Below, piece after piece: positions 25,154 through 33,189 of a stretch of 39,859 nt of DNA. The notes beneath the pieces were generated by a model. The model did not search any database. It was given only the letters and a program-made list of their open reading frames with translations, and was not told the origin of the DNA. Origin of the DNA: an uncultured Porphyromonadaceae bacterium (GTDB lineage: Bacteria; Bacteroidota; Bacteroidia; Bacteroidales; UBA11471); NCBI GenBank assembly GCA_900542765.1, contig UQOX01000023.1, forward strand, positions 1 to 39,859. The letters are read 5' to 3'. Made by a program: the position numbers and the translations under genes. Each line of letters starts with the position of its first letter. Position 1 is the first letter of the stretch.

Positions 25154-26551
25154 ATGAAAAACATCTTCCCCGCTCTATTGCTGCTATTCAGCATGGGGAG
25201 CATAAGCCAAGCCCAGCCCCTCGCCTTTCCCGGCGCCGAAGGATATGGGAAATACACCACCGGCGGACGGGGCGGCAAAGTCATCACCGTAACCAATCTC
25301 AACGACAGCGGCCCCGGCAGCCTACGCGATGCCGTAGAACAGAAAGGGGCCCGCATCATTGTTTTTGCCATCGACGGGACCATCGAATTGAAATCGCCCT
25401 TGCGCATCAACAACGACAGCATCACCATCGCCGGGCAATCGGCCCCGGGCGACGGTATCTGCCTGAAAGATTATCCGCTGACCATCAATGCCAGCAACGT
25501 CATCATACGTTACCTGCGCGTGCGTGTGGGCGACCGTTACCAGCGCGACAGCGACGGCATAGGAGGCGGTCGTTACGGACAGAAAAATGTAATTCTCGAC
25601 CACCTCTCTGCCAGTTGGAGTATCGACGAGTGCCTGTCGATATACAAGACCGAGAATCTCACCGTGCAATGGTGTCTCATCTCGCACAGCCTGAACCACT
25701 CGATACACACCAAAGGAAGCCACGGTTTCGGCGGCATTTGGGGCGGATACAAAGCAACGTTCCACCACAACCTGCTGGCCAACCACGCGAGCCGCAACCC
25801 GCGCTTTGCCTCGGTCGACGGTACCAAATGGGTCGATTACCGCAACAACGTCGTGTATAACTGGGGGTATAAAACCGCGTATGGCGGAGGGCACCACGGC
25901 GAGATAAACCTCGTAAACAATTATTACAAACCGGGACCGGCCTCGCAACACCACCGACTGCTCGACGTGGCCGATGACGGGACCGGGCGCTACTATGTGG
26001 CCGGCAATGTCATGGAGGGCGACACGGCCGTGACTTTGGACAACCTTGCCGCCATCGGTGACCGTCCGGGAAAGAGCTATACCCCCGATGCAAAAAACAG
26101 CCAGAAAACGCTCGGCATAGCTCCCGATGCCGTTCCCACGCCGGGTGAGGCAAGTGCTTCGTGCATCGTCTCCACCCCATTCCCCTATGAACCGATAGAA
26201 GAAGACAGCCCGGCCGAAGCCTACCGCCGGGTATTGGCCATCGCCGGGTGCAGCCACGCCCGCGACAGCTACGACAAGGCGGTCATCGAGCAAGTGAAAA
26301 AGGGTCTCGGGACATTCGGCACCAACGGCATCATCGACACGCCCGCAGATGCCGGCAGCTGGCCCAAGTTGAAATCGAAAAAGCCCCGCAAGGACAGTGA
26401 CGGCGACGGTATGCCCGACCGCTGGGAAAAACGTCACGGGCTCAATCGGCACGACCCGAGCGATGCCTCGGCCTACACGATAAGCCAGGAATATACCAAT
26501 ATCGAATGTTACCTCAACAGCCTGGTCGGCAAGAATTTTTCTACAAAATAA
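25154..26551 (+). CDS. pectate lyase family 1 protein with C-terminal calcium-binding motif
   Basis: A 465-residue secreted lyase with a signal peptide (residues 1-20, MKNIFPALLLLFSMGSISQA). The N-terminus AFPGAEGYGKYTTGGRGGKVITVTNLNDSGPGSLRDAV and the beta-helix strands (GQSAPGDGICL, NVILDHLSASWSIDECLSIY, SHGFGGIWGGYKATFHHNLLANHASRNPRF) are characteristic of Bacteroidetes PL1-type pectate lyases. These enzymes cleave polygalacturonan by beta-elimination with calcium. Near the C-terminus DSDGDGMPDRWEKRHGLN (from 414) is a thrombospondin-type-3-like Ca2+ loop common in such proteins. It lies 100 nt after the Sel1 gene on the same strand and probably belongs to the same transcript. A weak hairpin at its end (26539-26546 with 26571-26578) overlaps the next promoter. 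Confidence 0.9.
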   Translation: MKNIFPALLLLFSMGSISQAQPLAFPGAEGYGKYTTGGRGGKVITVTNLNDSGPGSLRDAVEQKGARIIVFAIDGTIELKSPLRINNDSITIAGQSAPGDGICLKDYPLTINASNVIIRYLRVRVGDRYQRDSDGIGGGRYGQKNVILDHLSASWSIDECLSIYKTENLTVQWCLISHSLNHSIHTKGSHGFGGIWGGYKATFHHNLLANHASRNPRFASVDGTKWVDYRNNVVYNWGYKTAYGGGHHGEINLVNNYYKPGPASQHHRLLDVADDGTGRYYVAGNVMEGDTAVTLDNLAAIGDRPGKSYTPDAKNSQKTLGIAPDAVPTPGEASASCIVSTPFPYEPIEEDSPAEAYRRVLAIAGCSHARDSYDKAVIEQVKKGLGTFGTNGIIDTPADAGSWPKLKSKKPRKDSDGDGMPDRWEKRHGLNRHDPSDASAYTISQEYTNIECYLNSLVGKNFSTK

Positions 26552-26570
26552 AATTTTTTCCTGCAATTTG

Positions 26571-26601
26571 TTGTAGAATTGAATTTATTTTTCTACTTTT
26601 G
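26571..26601 (+). promoter_or_regulatory. promoter of the trp leader and trpB2
   Basis: TTG (26571-26573), a 20-nt spacer and TACTTTTG (26594-26601) form a good Bacteroidetes promoter. Transcription would begin near 26608, 16 nt before the leader-peptide ATG. Confidence 0.75.
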
Positions 26602-26623
26602 CCTCAAAGAAAAAACGAACGAC

Positions 26624-26686
26624 ATGCATTCGACATACGCAAAAAATTGGCAAGGTTGGCGTCACTTACACCCCCGATGGTCGTAA
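26624..26686 (+). CDS. trpL: tryptophan leader peptide
   Basis: A 20-residue open frame, MHSTYAKNWQGWRHLHPRWS, with Trp codons at 26648, 26657 and 26678 and a TAA at 26684-26686. Three tryptophans in 20 residues is far above chance. The frame sits between a promoter and a strong terminator upstream of trpB2, exactly as expected for a ribosome-mediated attenuator. The second Trp codon lies inside pairing segment 1. When charged tRNA-Trp is scarce the ribosome should stall there and free segment 2. No Shine-Dalgarno is seen, which is normal in this phylum. The assignment rests on context; the peptide itself is probably not functional as a protein. Confidence 0.85.
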   Translation: MHSTYAKNWQGWRHLHPRWS

Positions 26687-26750
26687 GACACAACCTCCAT
26701 ATCCCCATATAAGAAGGTTTGTCACGGCCGTGACAAACCTTCTTTTTTTT
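26653..26750 (+). promoter_or_regulatory. tryptophan transcription attenuator
   Basis: Four mutually complementary segments are visible: 1, AGGTTGGCGTC (26653-26663, within the leader peptide and including a Trp codon); 2, GACACAACCT (26687-26696, directly after the leader stop); 3, AGGTTTGTC (26715-26723); 4, GACAAACCT (26732-26740). Segments 1 and 2 pair as the protector hairpin (six pairs, a small internal loop, three pairs). Segments 2 and 3 pair as antiterminator (nine pairs, one bulged C). Segments 3 and 4 form the core of the terminator. Ribosome stalling at the second Trp codon would mask segment 1, allow 2:3 pairing and let transcription reach trpB2. With ample tryptophan, 1:2 and 3:4 form and transcription stops. 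Confidence 0.85.
26711..26750 (+). terminator. attenuator terminator
   Basis: A perfect 34-nt palindrome (26711-26744) gives a 15-bp stem with a GGCC tetraloop, followed by an uninterrupted run of T to 26750. It lies 55 nt before the trpB2 start, so it must be bypassed for expression from the promoter at 26571. Confidence 0.95.
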
Positions 26751-26804
26751 GTATTTACCCCATGCTTATTATCTAACAATATCTCATAATAAATCAATGT
26801 AACA

Positions 26805-28166
26805 ATGGAAACAAAAAAATTTTTACTGCAAGAAAAAGACATTCCCACGGCATGGTATAACATCGTCGCCGACATGAAGACGAAACCCCTGCCCCCCTTG
26901 AATCCTCAGACCCATCAACCGATGAAAGAGGAAGATTTCTATCCGCTCTTCGCCAAAGAGCTGGCACACCAGGAGATGAACCAGACAGATGCCTGGATAG
27001 AGATACCCGAACAAGTGCGTGACATGTATAAGATATGGAGACCGACCCCCCTGGTACGAGCCTACGGCCTCGAAAAATATCTCGACACCCCGGCCCACAT
27101 CTATTTCAAAAACGAAAGTGTCAGCCCGGTAGGTTCCCACAAACTCAACTCGGCCATTGCACAAGCCTATTTCTGCAAAAAAGAGGGCGTAACCAATATC
27201 ACCACCGAGACCGGTGCCGGCCAATGGGGTGCCGCACTCTCCTTTGCCGCCAAGGCTTTCGGTCTCGAACTGGCCGTGTATATGGTAAAAGTGAGCTACC
27301 ACCAGAAACCCTATCGCCGCTCCATCATGCAGACATTCGGTGCCCAAGTCATCGCATCGCCCAGTATGAGTACCCGTGCCGGCCGTAAAATCCTCACCGA
27401 GCACCCCAACTACCAAGGCAGTTTGGGAACCGCCATCTCCGAAGCCGTGGAACTGGCCATGCAGACGCCCAACTGCAAATATACGCTGGGCAGTGTGCTC
27501 AACCATGTGATGCTGCATCAAACGGTCATCGGACTCGAAGCCGAAAAGCAGATGGAAATGGCCGGAGAATATCCCGATGTGGTTATCGCCTGCTTCGGTG
27601 GCGGTTCGAACTTCTCGGGCATCTCCTTCCCCTTCCTGCGCCACAAGCTGAAAGAAGGGAAGAATCTCCGCGTCGTTGCGGCCGAGCCGGCCTCCTGCCC
27701 CAAGCTCACCCGCGGTGTCTTCCAGTATGACTTTGGCGACGAAGCCGGATACACGCCTCTTATCCCCATGTTCACGCTGGGACACAACTTCTCACCGTCG
27801 AATATCCACGCCGGCGGTCTCCGTTACCACGGAGCCGGATCCATCGTAAGCCAGTTGCGCAAAGAGGGTCTCATGGAAGCTGTCGACATACCCCAACTCG
27901 AAACCTTCAAGGCTGCCACCATCTTTGCCCAGGCCGAAGGCATCATTCCCGCGCCCGAGTCGTCGCACGCCATCGCAACAGCCATTCGTGAAGCCGAACA
28001 AGCCAAACTCGAAGGAAAATCAAAAGTCATTCTCTTCAACCTCTCGGGTCACGGTCTCATCGACATGGCAGCTTACGACCAATACATCGCCAACGACCTG
28101 CAAAACTACGAGGTCACCGACGAAGAAGTGGCCCGCAACATTTCGCAACTCGAAAAAATCATCTAA
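26805..28166 (+). CDS. trpB: tryptophan synthase beta chain, TrpB2 type
   Basis: A 453-residue PLP enzyme that makes tryptophan from indole (or indole glycerol phosphate products) and serine. The catalytic lysine is Lys113 in GSHKLNSA. ETGAGQWG (135-142), with Trp where canonical TrpB1 has His, and the N-terminal extension identify the TrpB2 class. GGGSN (265-269) binds the cofactor phosphate. No trpA or other trp gene is next to it, so it is a stand-alone copy, which in gut bacteria could salvage external indole (inference). Control by the Trp attenuator immediately upstream argues that its physiological product really is tryptophan. It is closed by a strong terminator. Confidence 0.95.
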   Translation: METKKFLLQEKDIPTAWYNIVADMKTKPLPPLNPQTHQPMKEEDFYPLFAKELAHQEMNQTDAWIEIPEQVRDMYKIWRPTPLVRAYGLEKYLDTPAHIYFKNESVSPVGSHKLNSAIAQAYFCKKEGVTNITTETGAGQWGAALSFAAKAFGLELAVYMVKVSYHQKPYRRSIMQTFGAQVIASPSMSTRAGRKILTEHPNYQGSLGTAISEAVELAMQTPNCKYTLGSVLNHVMLHQTVIGLEAEKQMEMAGEYPDVVIACFGGGSNFSGISFPFLRHKLKEGKNLRVVAAEPASCPKLTRGVFQYDFGDEAGYTPLIPMFTLGHNFSPSNIHAGGLRYHGAGSIVSQLRKEGLMEAVDIPQLETFKAATIFAQAEGIIPAPESSHAIATAIREAEQAKLEGKSKVILFNLSGHGLIDMAAYDQYIANDLQNYEVTDEEVARNISQLEKII

Positions 28167-28217
28167 TCCACAGGTCGCAACTCTTGCCCGGCCGCAGGAG
28201 GTAATGACCGACCCAGC

Positions 28218-28259
28218 CAGAGAACGGCACCCTGTTCGGGGTGTCGTTCTCTGTTTTTT
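28218..28259 (+). terminator. terminator of trpB2
   Basis: A 15-bp stem with one G-U pair (28218-28232 with 28239-28253) has a 6-nt loop and is followed by TTTTTT. Confidence 0.92.
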
Positions 28260-28327
28260 GGGGTAAAATCAGTAATCGGGGTAAAAATCGCCGTAAAAAA
28301 TATTGGCCGATATACCGGAATGAGACT

Positions 28328-28335
28328 TATCTTTG
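28328..28335 (+). promoter_or_regulatory. -7 box of the DXS-like gene
   Basis: A consensus TATCTTTG is followed by C. A TTG at 28303-28305 lies 22 nt upstream. Transcription from about 28342 leaves a leader of about 79 nt before the ATG at 28421. Confidence 0.6.
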
Positions 28336-28420
28336 CCGACGCATTGAGGCAACGACTCCGTGTTCGGGAATGATACTTACCGAAAAAAAAAGATTCTATT
28401 CACAAAAGATTACTTAACCC

Positions 28421-30176
28421 ATGTTCCTAAACCAAATCCACTCTCCCCAAGACATCAAACGACTCTCCTTGTCACAACTCGAAGAGCTGTCGCAAGAGAT
28501 ACGACAAGCCCTGCTGGCAAAGCTCAGCGTTCACGGCGGACACGTCGGTCCCAATCTCGGCATGGTCGAGGCCACGATTGCCCTGCATGTCGTGTTTGAC
28601 TCTCCCCACGATAAAATCGTCTATGACGTTTCGCACCAAAGCTATACCCACAAAATGCTTACCGGTCGCGCCGAAGCCTTTCTCGACCCGGCCGAATACG
28701 ACTCCGTAACCGGATATACCAACCGGCAGGAAAGTGAACACGACTTCTTCACCGTAGGACACACCTCGACCTCGGTGAGCCTGGCCGGCGGACTGGCCAA
28801 GGCCCGCGACCTGAAAGGCGAACAGGGAAACATCATCGCCGTCATAGGCGACGGCTCCCTCAGCGGAGGGGAAGCCTTCGAAGGACTGAGCAATGCAGCC
28901 GAAGCCGGCACCAACATGATCATCGTCGTGAACGACAACGAAATGTCCATCGCCGAAAACCACGGCGGACTGTACCAAAACCTGCAACTGCTGCGCGAAA
29001 GCCACGGTGAAGCCCCCTGCAACTACTTCCGTTCGCTGGGTCTCGACTACGTCTATGTCGAGGAGGGCAACGACATCGCCACCCTCATCGAGACATTCCG
29101 TCGGGTCAAAGACTGCCCGCACCCGGTAGTCGTGCACATACACACCCTGAAAGGGAAGGGTTACGCCTTGGCCGAACAGGAGAAGGAACGTTTCCATTGG
29201 AGCCTGCCGTTCGACCTCTCGACAGGAGAAGTAAACGTTTCTGAGGAGGAAAAAGACTACGACGAACTCACCGGAGCCTTCCTGCTCGACGAAATAGGCA
29301 AGGATCCGCGAGTCGTCGCCATCACGTCGGGTACTCCTGCCGTATTCGGCTTCTCACCCGAACGCCGTCGCAAAGCCGGCCGGCAGTTTGTCGACGTGGG
29401 CATTGCCGAAGAACACGCCGTGGCACTGGCTTCGGGCATCGCTGCCGGTGGAGGCTGCCCCGTGTACGGAGTATACAGCACCTTCATACAACGCACCTAC
29501 GACCAACTCTCGCAAGACCTCTGCATCAACAACAACCCGGCCGTCATCTGCGTCTTCGCCGCTTCGGTATGGGGTATGAACGATGTCACCCATCTCGGGC
29601 TATTCGACATACCCATGCTCTCCAACATACCCAACCTGGTCTATCTGGCACCGACCTGCAAAGAGGAATATTTTGCCATGCTCCGTTGGGGTATGCGGCA
29701 AACGAGCCACCCGGTGGCCATTCGCGTGCCGGGCAACGGCGTGATATGCAACAACTCACCCGTCGATGCCGATTACGGCGACCTCAACCGCTACAAGGTC
29801 ATGCAACAGGGCGACACGGTCGCCATCATCGCCGCCGGGTCGTTCTACCAATTAGGCGAAACGGTTGCCCAACAGTTGCACGAGCAACAGGGAATCACCC
29901 CTACCCTCATCAACCCGCGTTACCTCACCGGCACCGACGACAAAAATGCTCGACAGCCTGAAAAAAGACCACCGGCTGGTCATCACGCTCGAAGACGGCA
30001 TTCTCGACGGAGGTTTCGGCGAGAAGATAGCCCGATTCTACGGTGACAGCGATATGAAAGTGCTCAATTACGGACTGCGCAAGGAGTTTGTCGACCGATA
30101 CGACGCCGGCGAATTACTCTCGGCCAACCGTCTCACCGCCCCGCAAATCGTCGAAGACATCGCCACCGTACTGTAA
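28421..30176 (+). pseudogene. DXS-like transketolase-family gene with a single-base frameshift
   Basis: The locus encodes a 584-residue thiamine-diphosphate enzyme resembling 1-deoxy-D-xylulose-5-phosphate synthase, though shorter than the usual 620-640. The N-terminal part has HGGHVGPNLGMVEATIALH, YDVSHQSYTHKMLTGR and the ThDP/Mg2+ motif GDGSLSGGEAFEGLSNAAE...NDNEMSIAEN. The middle domain has VDVGIAEEHAVALASGIA. At 29942-29946 there is AAAAA where the family-consistent reading (TGTDDKMLDSLKKDHRLVITLEDGILDGG) needs AAAA. In the frame as given, the protein continues out of frame to a stop at 30046. The correct C-terminal domain continues in the +1 frame to TAA near 30176. Sequencing or assembly error, a real mutation, or slippage on the A-run are all possible. 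It may be a paralogue rather than the main dxs. Confidence 0.82.
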
Positions 30177-30196
30177 GACTTTTCTCTTTATATGCA

Positions 30197-30234
30197 GACA
30201 AAGGGGCAACCATTCTCTTGGTTGCCCCTTTGTC
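30197..30234. terminator. terminator hairpin between convergent DXS-like and rfbC genes
   Basis: A perfect 16-bp stem (30197-30212 with 30219-30234) has a 6-nt loop. No long T-run follows on either strand, but the stem and the convergent position make it a likely bidirectional terminator. Confidence 0.75.
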
Positions 30235-30259
30235 CTATCTTGAAAAGAGCGATTCTCTA

Positions 30260-30808
30260 TCAATCGAAGCAATAAACCTCGGAGAGGGGTTTGCCGGCCC
30301 GGTCCTTGGGAGAGAGCAACATCTCCTCCTCGGCGATGGGCCATTCGATTCCCACCTGGGGGTCGTTGTAGATGAGCGATGCCTCAGACTGCGGCGCATA
30401 GACATTGTCGACCTTATACACAAAGGTCGCCGTGGGACTCAACACCAGGAAACCGTGGGCAAAACCGCGGGGAATAAAGAGCTGACGGGCATTCTCGTCC
30501 GAGAGCTCCACTGCCACATATTTGCCGAAGGTAGGCGATGACTTGCGCAAATCGACGGCCACGTCGAGCACACGGCCTTCGATGACACGCACCAACTTGG
30601 CCTGCGAAAATTCCCCCTTTTGAAAATGGAGACCTCTCAACACGCCGTAGGTCGAACGCGACTCATTGTCTTGCACAAAATCGACTCTCCCGACATGCTG
30701 TTCGAAAAGATCCTGCCGGTAAGTCTCCATGAAATAGCCTCGGGCATCACCGAACTTTTTGGGCTCTATGACATACACACCGGGGATTGCTTGTTCTATA
30801 AATTCCAT
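30260..30808 (-). CDS. rfbC: dTDP-4-dehydrorhamnose 3,5-epimerase
   Basis: A 182-residue cupin-fold epimerase that converts dTDP-4-keto-6-deoxyglucose to dTDP-4-keto-rhamnose, the third step of dTDP-L-rhamnose synthesis for surface polysaccharide. Typical segments are PGVYVIEPKKFGDARGYFMETY, VQDNESRSTYGVLRGLHFQ (with the catalytic His), KLVRVIEGRVLDVAVDLRKSSPTFGKY, LFIPRGFAHGFLVLS and VYKVDNVYAPQSE. Length is normal for the family. It starts 24 nt after the stop of the PepC-like gene on the same strand with no promoter visible between, so it appears co-transcribed with a peptidase. The other rhamnose genes (rfbA, B, D) are not in the window. Confidence 0.95.
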   Translation of the reverse strand: MEFIEQAIPGVYVIEPKKFGDARGYFMETYRQDLFEQHVGRVDFVQDNESRSTYGVLRGLHFQKGEFSQAKLVRVIEGRVLDVAVDLRKSSPTFGKYVAVELSDENARQLFIPRGFAHGFLVLSPTATFVYKVDNVYAPQSEASLIYNDPQVGIEWPIAEEEMLLSPKDRAGKPLSEVYCFD

Positions 30809-30832
30809 ATTGTTTTCGATTTTTGAGATTGA

Positions 30833-32230
30833 TTATTCGTCCTCGGCAAACATCGGATCCCAAGCGGGAAGCAGCGTGGGTTCCTGTTTGAGAATGTCGA
30901 GGATATTTTGAGGCACATATTTTTTCTCGACGACGAGGCGGAACATGTATTCGTCGAACCACTCATCGGTCATAATCAAGAAGCCCTTATATCCGGAGGC
31001 TGCCCCCCAGCTGTTTTCGAGAAGCCAACGGTCGGGTTTACCCTCGGCATCGAGATTCACGGCCACGAGGGTCATGGCATGCGACGAACCGCTGGCAAAG
31101 GTCTGTATGCGCTGTTTCTTGTCCATGCCGAAAGTGGTTCCCATGAGCGACTCGTAGTCGTAGTTTCGCAAATCGAGAGTGCCCTTCTTGGAGTCGAGGT
31201 ATTTGGCTACGTCGCACGAGAAATACATGGCGGTGCTGTCTTTGATAGAGGCAATGGCCATGGCCTTGATGTCATCGGCGGGCAGGTTGACGTATGTCCA
31301 GTTGGCACCGTCGTAGGCATGGCGGTCATAATCGATTTCATACAGCTTGTAATAGGGGCGCGACGGGTCGTTCATGAGCATGACATAACCGCCGGTGAGG
31401 TCATCGCCGATATATTCGTCATAGAACGACTTGGGAGTATAGGTCTTGGTCTCGACAGGATTGCCCTTGGCGTCTTTGCGGGTCCAGGTAAACTCGGTGG
31501 GCGGTTCGCCGAAAGCACGAGCCAGCATGCGATAAACGGTCGAGAGCATCTCGGTCTTTTTCTTGTCGATGTCGGCCTGTTTGGTCTTGGCCGGTAGCTC
31601 GCGCAACTGCAAGCCATATTCGCGCAATTTGAGTTTTATCAAGAAGGCGATGCGGGCCGTGTTGTTGGCACTGAAAGTCTCGTTCATGACTTCGCGGGGC
31701 ACAAGGCCGTATTTGCCGATGATGTCGGCCACGCCGGTAAACTGGCCGCCATCGCTCAACGGGTTCTTGAAGAGCCATTCCACCATTTTGTCGTCCATGG
31801 GGAGATGGCGGGTATCAACGACCCCTTGCAAGAAGAGGTTGGCCTTTTCGAGTTGGTCATAGAAAAAGCAGTAGACTTGCGAGAACTCGCATTCGGGCAG
31901 GTCATACTCGGCCATCATTTTGGCACGCAGCACGTTCATGCCCGAGAAGAGCCAGCAACGACCCGACGACTGCTGGTCGGTAATGCCCTTGGTGGGAACC
32001 CGGTGCGAGAAATAGGCGTCGACCTCGGTCGTCACGTCGGCATTAGCCGCCAACTTCTGAATATCGGTACCGGCCAACGCGTTGCGCAGGGCTTTCTCTT
32101 CGGGGGTGTGTTTATAACTGTCGCGCAACTTGCCGAGCATCTCGGCATCGATACCGCCTTTGTTCTGTGCCCAGCCGGTCGTGGTGGCAAAGGCAACAAG
32201 GGCGGCGAGCATGATTTTCGATAATCTCAT
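30833..32230 (-). CDS. secreted aminopeptidase C / bleomycin-hydrolase-like peptidase (C1B)
   Basis: A 465-residue cysteine peptidase. The papain-like active site is complete: Gln and Cys in DQQSSGRCWLFSG, His in GSSHAMTLVAV and Asn in LLENSWG. The arrangement with a large insert is that of PepC/BLMH. Unlike the classic cytoplasmic hexameric enzymes it begins with a signal peptide (MRLSKIMLAALVAFATTTGWAQ), so it should act in the periplasm, trimming peptides. This exported form is common in gut Bacteroidales. Its C-terminus ends AEDE rather than in the autoinhibitory tail of cytosolic homologues. The promoter upstream is strong, and rfbC follows after 24 nt. Confidence 0.9.
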   Translation of the reverse strand: MRLSKIMLAALVAFATTTGWAQNKGGIDAEMLGKLRDSYKHTPEEKALRNALAGTDIQKLAANADVTTEVDAYFSHRVPTKGITDQQSSGRCWLFSGMNVLRAKMMAEYDLPECEFSQVYCFFYDQLEKANLFLQGVVDTRHLPMDDKMVEWLFKNPLSDGGQFTGVADIIGKYGLVPREVMNETFSANNTARIAFLIKLKLREYGLQLRELPAKTKQADIDKKKTEMLSTVYRMLARAFGEPPTEFTWTRKDAKGNPVETKTYTPKSFYDEYIGDDLTGGYVMLMNDPSRPYYKLYEIDYDRHAYDGANWTYVNLPADDIKAMAIASIKDSTAMYFSCDVAKYLDSKKGTLDLRNYDYESLMGTTFGMDKKQRIQTFASGSSHAMTLVAVNLDAEGKPDRWLLENSWGAASGYKGFLIMTDEWFDEYMFRLVVEKKYVPQNILDILKQEPTLLPAWDPMFAEDE

Positions 32231-32269
32231 GTCGTTGTGTGTTTAGGTTGGTATTTTTGTTGTTTCCGG

Positions 32270-32301
32270 CAAAGATAGCGAAAGGCAAGGGCAGAAACAA
32301 A
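32270..32301 (-). promoter_or_regulatory. promoter of the PepC-like gene and rfbC
   Basis: On the minus strand TTTG (32298-32301), a 20-nt spacer and TATCTTTG (32270-32277) match the consensus completely. Transcription would begin near 32263, about 33 nt before the ATG. Confidence 0.85.
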
Positions 32302-32426
32302 CGGAAAACAAAGTTTTCGAGTTTGATTTTGCCGAGCCGCCTCCTGTCTTCTGAAAAGACAGCGAAAGAAGTCCTTCTCCCATCTCCGCCGAAGATTGCA
32401 GCAACAACCCATGCGGTTCCCCATGC

Positions 32427-32461
32427 AAAAAAAATCCGTCGCATGCTTGTGCGTGCGACGG
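32427..32461 (-). terminator. terminator of the GT2-like gene
   Basis: An 11-bp stem (32436-32446 with 32451-32461, one mismatched pair) is followed on the minus strand by ATTTTTTTT. It lies 24 nt past the GT2-like stop. Confidence 0.85.
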
Positions 32462-32484
32462 GTCAAACGGGTGTCAGGCAAAAA

Positions 32485-33132
32485 TCAGAGAAGAGGATAT
32501 GCCACAACGGCACTACGGGGGGCGACCCGGGAAGAGACACCGGCAAGGCATTGCAGGGCTCCTCGCACGCGCCGATGAGCATAAAGCTCCCCGCCATGGC
32601 GTTCGTAGAGAAGGAAGTCATATTCACCGGGAGTGCCTTCGAGGCGGAAAAGCGGAGAATAATGGCGCAGCAGGTGCATAAAATCCATATCGGCCTCGGC
32701 ATAACGACGGGTATCATACCAGGGAAGTGCCGCATCGCCCTCGACATTATGGAAACAGACCGCGCACGAAGGGTGCTCGCGCAAATAATCGCCTTGGCGT
32801 TGCAGTTTGCAGTTGTCGTTCCACCTCTCGTCATCACGACACACGGCCACATATCGGCCGGATATTCCGGCGCCGGGACGTCCGAAGGCGATGTAACGTT
32901 CGGGATTGCGACGATAACGGAGACGATGGGGATAAGTCGCCCCACGACGGCGACAAAGTGCCTCTATGCCATCGTCCTGTGAACGGTCGACGACCAGCAC
33001 TTCGGTATCGAACGTGGTGCTTTGTCGCCCCAGCATATCGAGACAGGCGGCACAGTCGGAGAGGGTGCGGGCGAGCAACACCACCGAAACGAGAGGTGAA
33101 TGTGTGGCCGGTGTGTAACAAGATGTTTTCAT
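32485..33132 (-). CDS. glycosyltransferase family 2-like protein, short and divergent
   Basis: A 215-residue cytoplasmic protein with a GT-A fold signature. PLVSVVLLARTLSDCAACLDMLGRQ is the first beta-alpha unit, and TEVLVVDRSQDDGIEAL stands in place of the usual VVDDGSTD. GRYVAVCRDDERWNDNCKLQRQGDYLREHPSCAVCFHNVEG parallels the metal-binding region (xxDDxxW-KLQ-Q--FL--HP--A-CFHN) of Bacteroides GT2 enzymes. It should transfer a sugar from a nucleotide sugar, perhaps to surface glycan or a lipid; no acceptor is evident. It is shorter than most GT2s and some motif residues are altered, so activity is not certain. It lies 57 nt after a small carrier-protein-like gene and is closed by a terminator, so the two form an operon. 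Confidence 0.72.
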   Translation of the reverse strand: MKTSCYTPATHSPLVSVVLLARTLSDCAACLDMLGRQSTTFDTEVLVVDRSQDDGIEALCRRRGATYPHRLRYRRNPERYIAFGRPGAGISGRYVAVCRDDERWNDNCKLQRQGDYLREHPSCAVCFHNVEGDAALPWYDTRRYAEADMDFMHLLRHYSPLFRLEGTPGEYDFLLYERHGGELYAHRRVRGALQCLAGVSSRVAPRSAVVAYPLL

Positions 33133-33189
33133 ATCGGAACGTTTTTTATTTGTTTCGGGCAGGAGATCATGAACAGTGGAAAAATCGGG

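Noticed and set aside
26539..26578. Hairpin TTCTACAA / TTGTAGAA at the end of the pectate lyase gene
   Set aside because: The loop is long (24 nt) and the stem AT-rich; it overlaps the trp leader promoter and is too weak to call a terminator.
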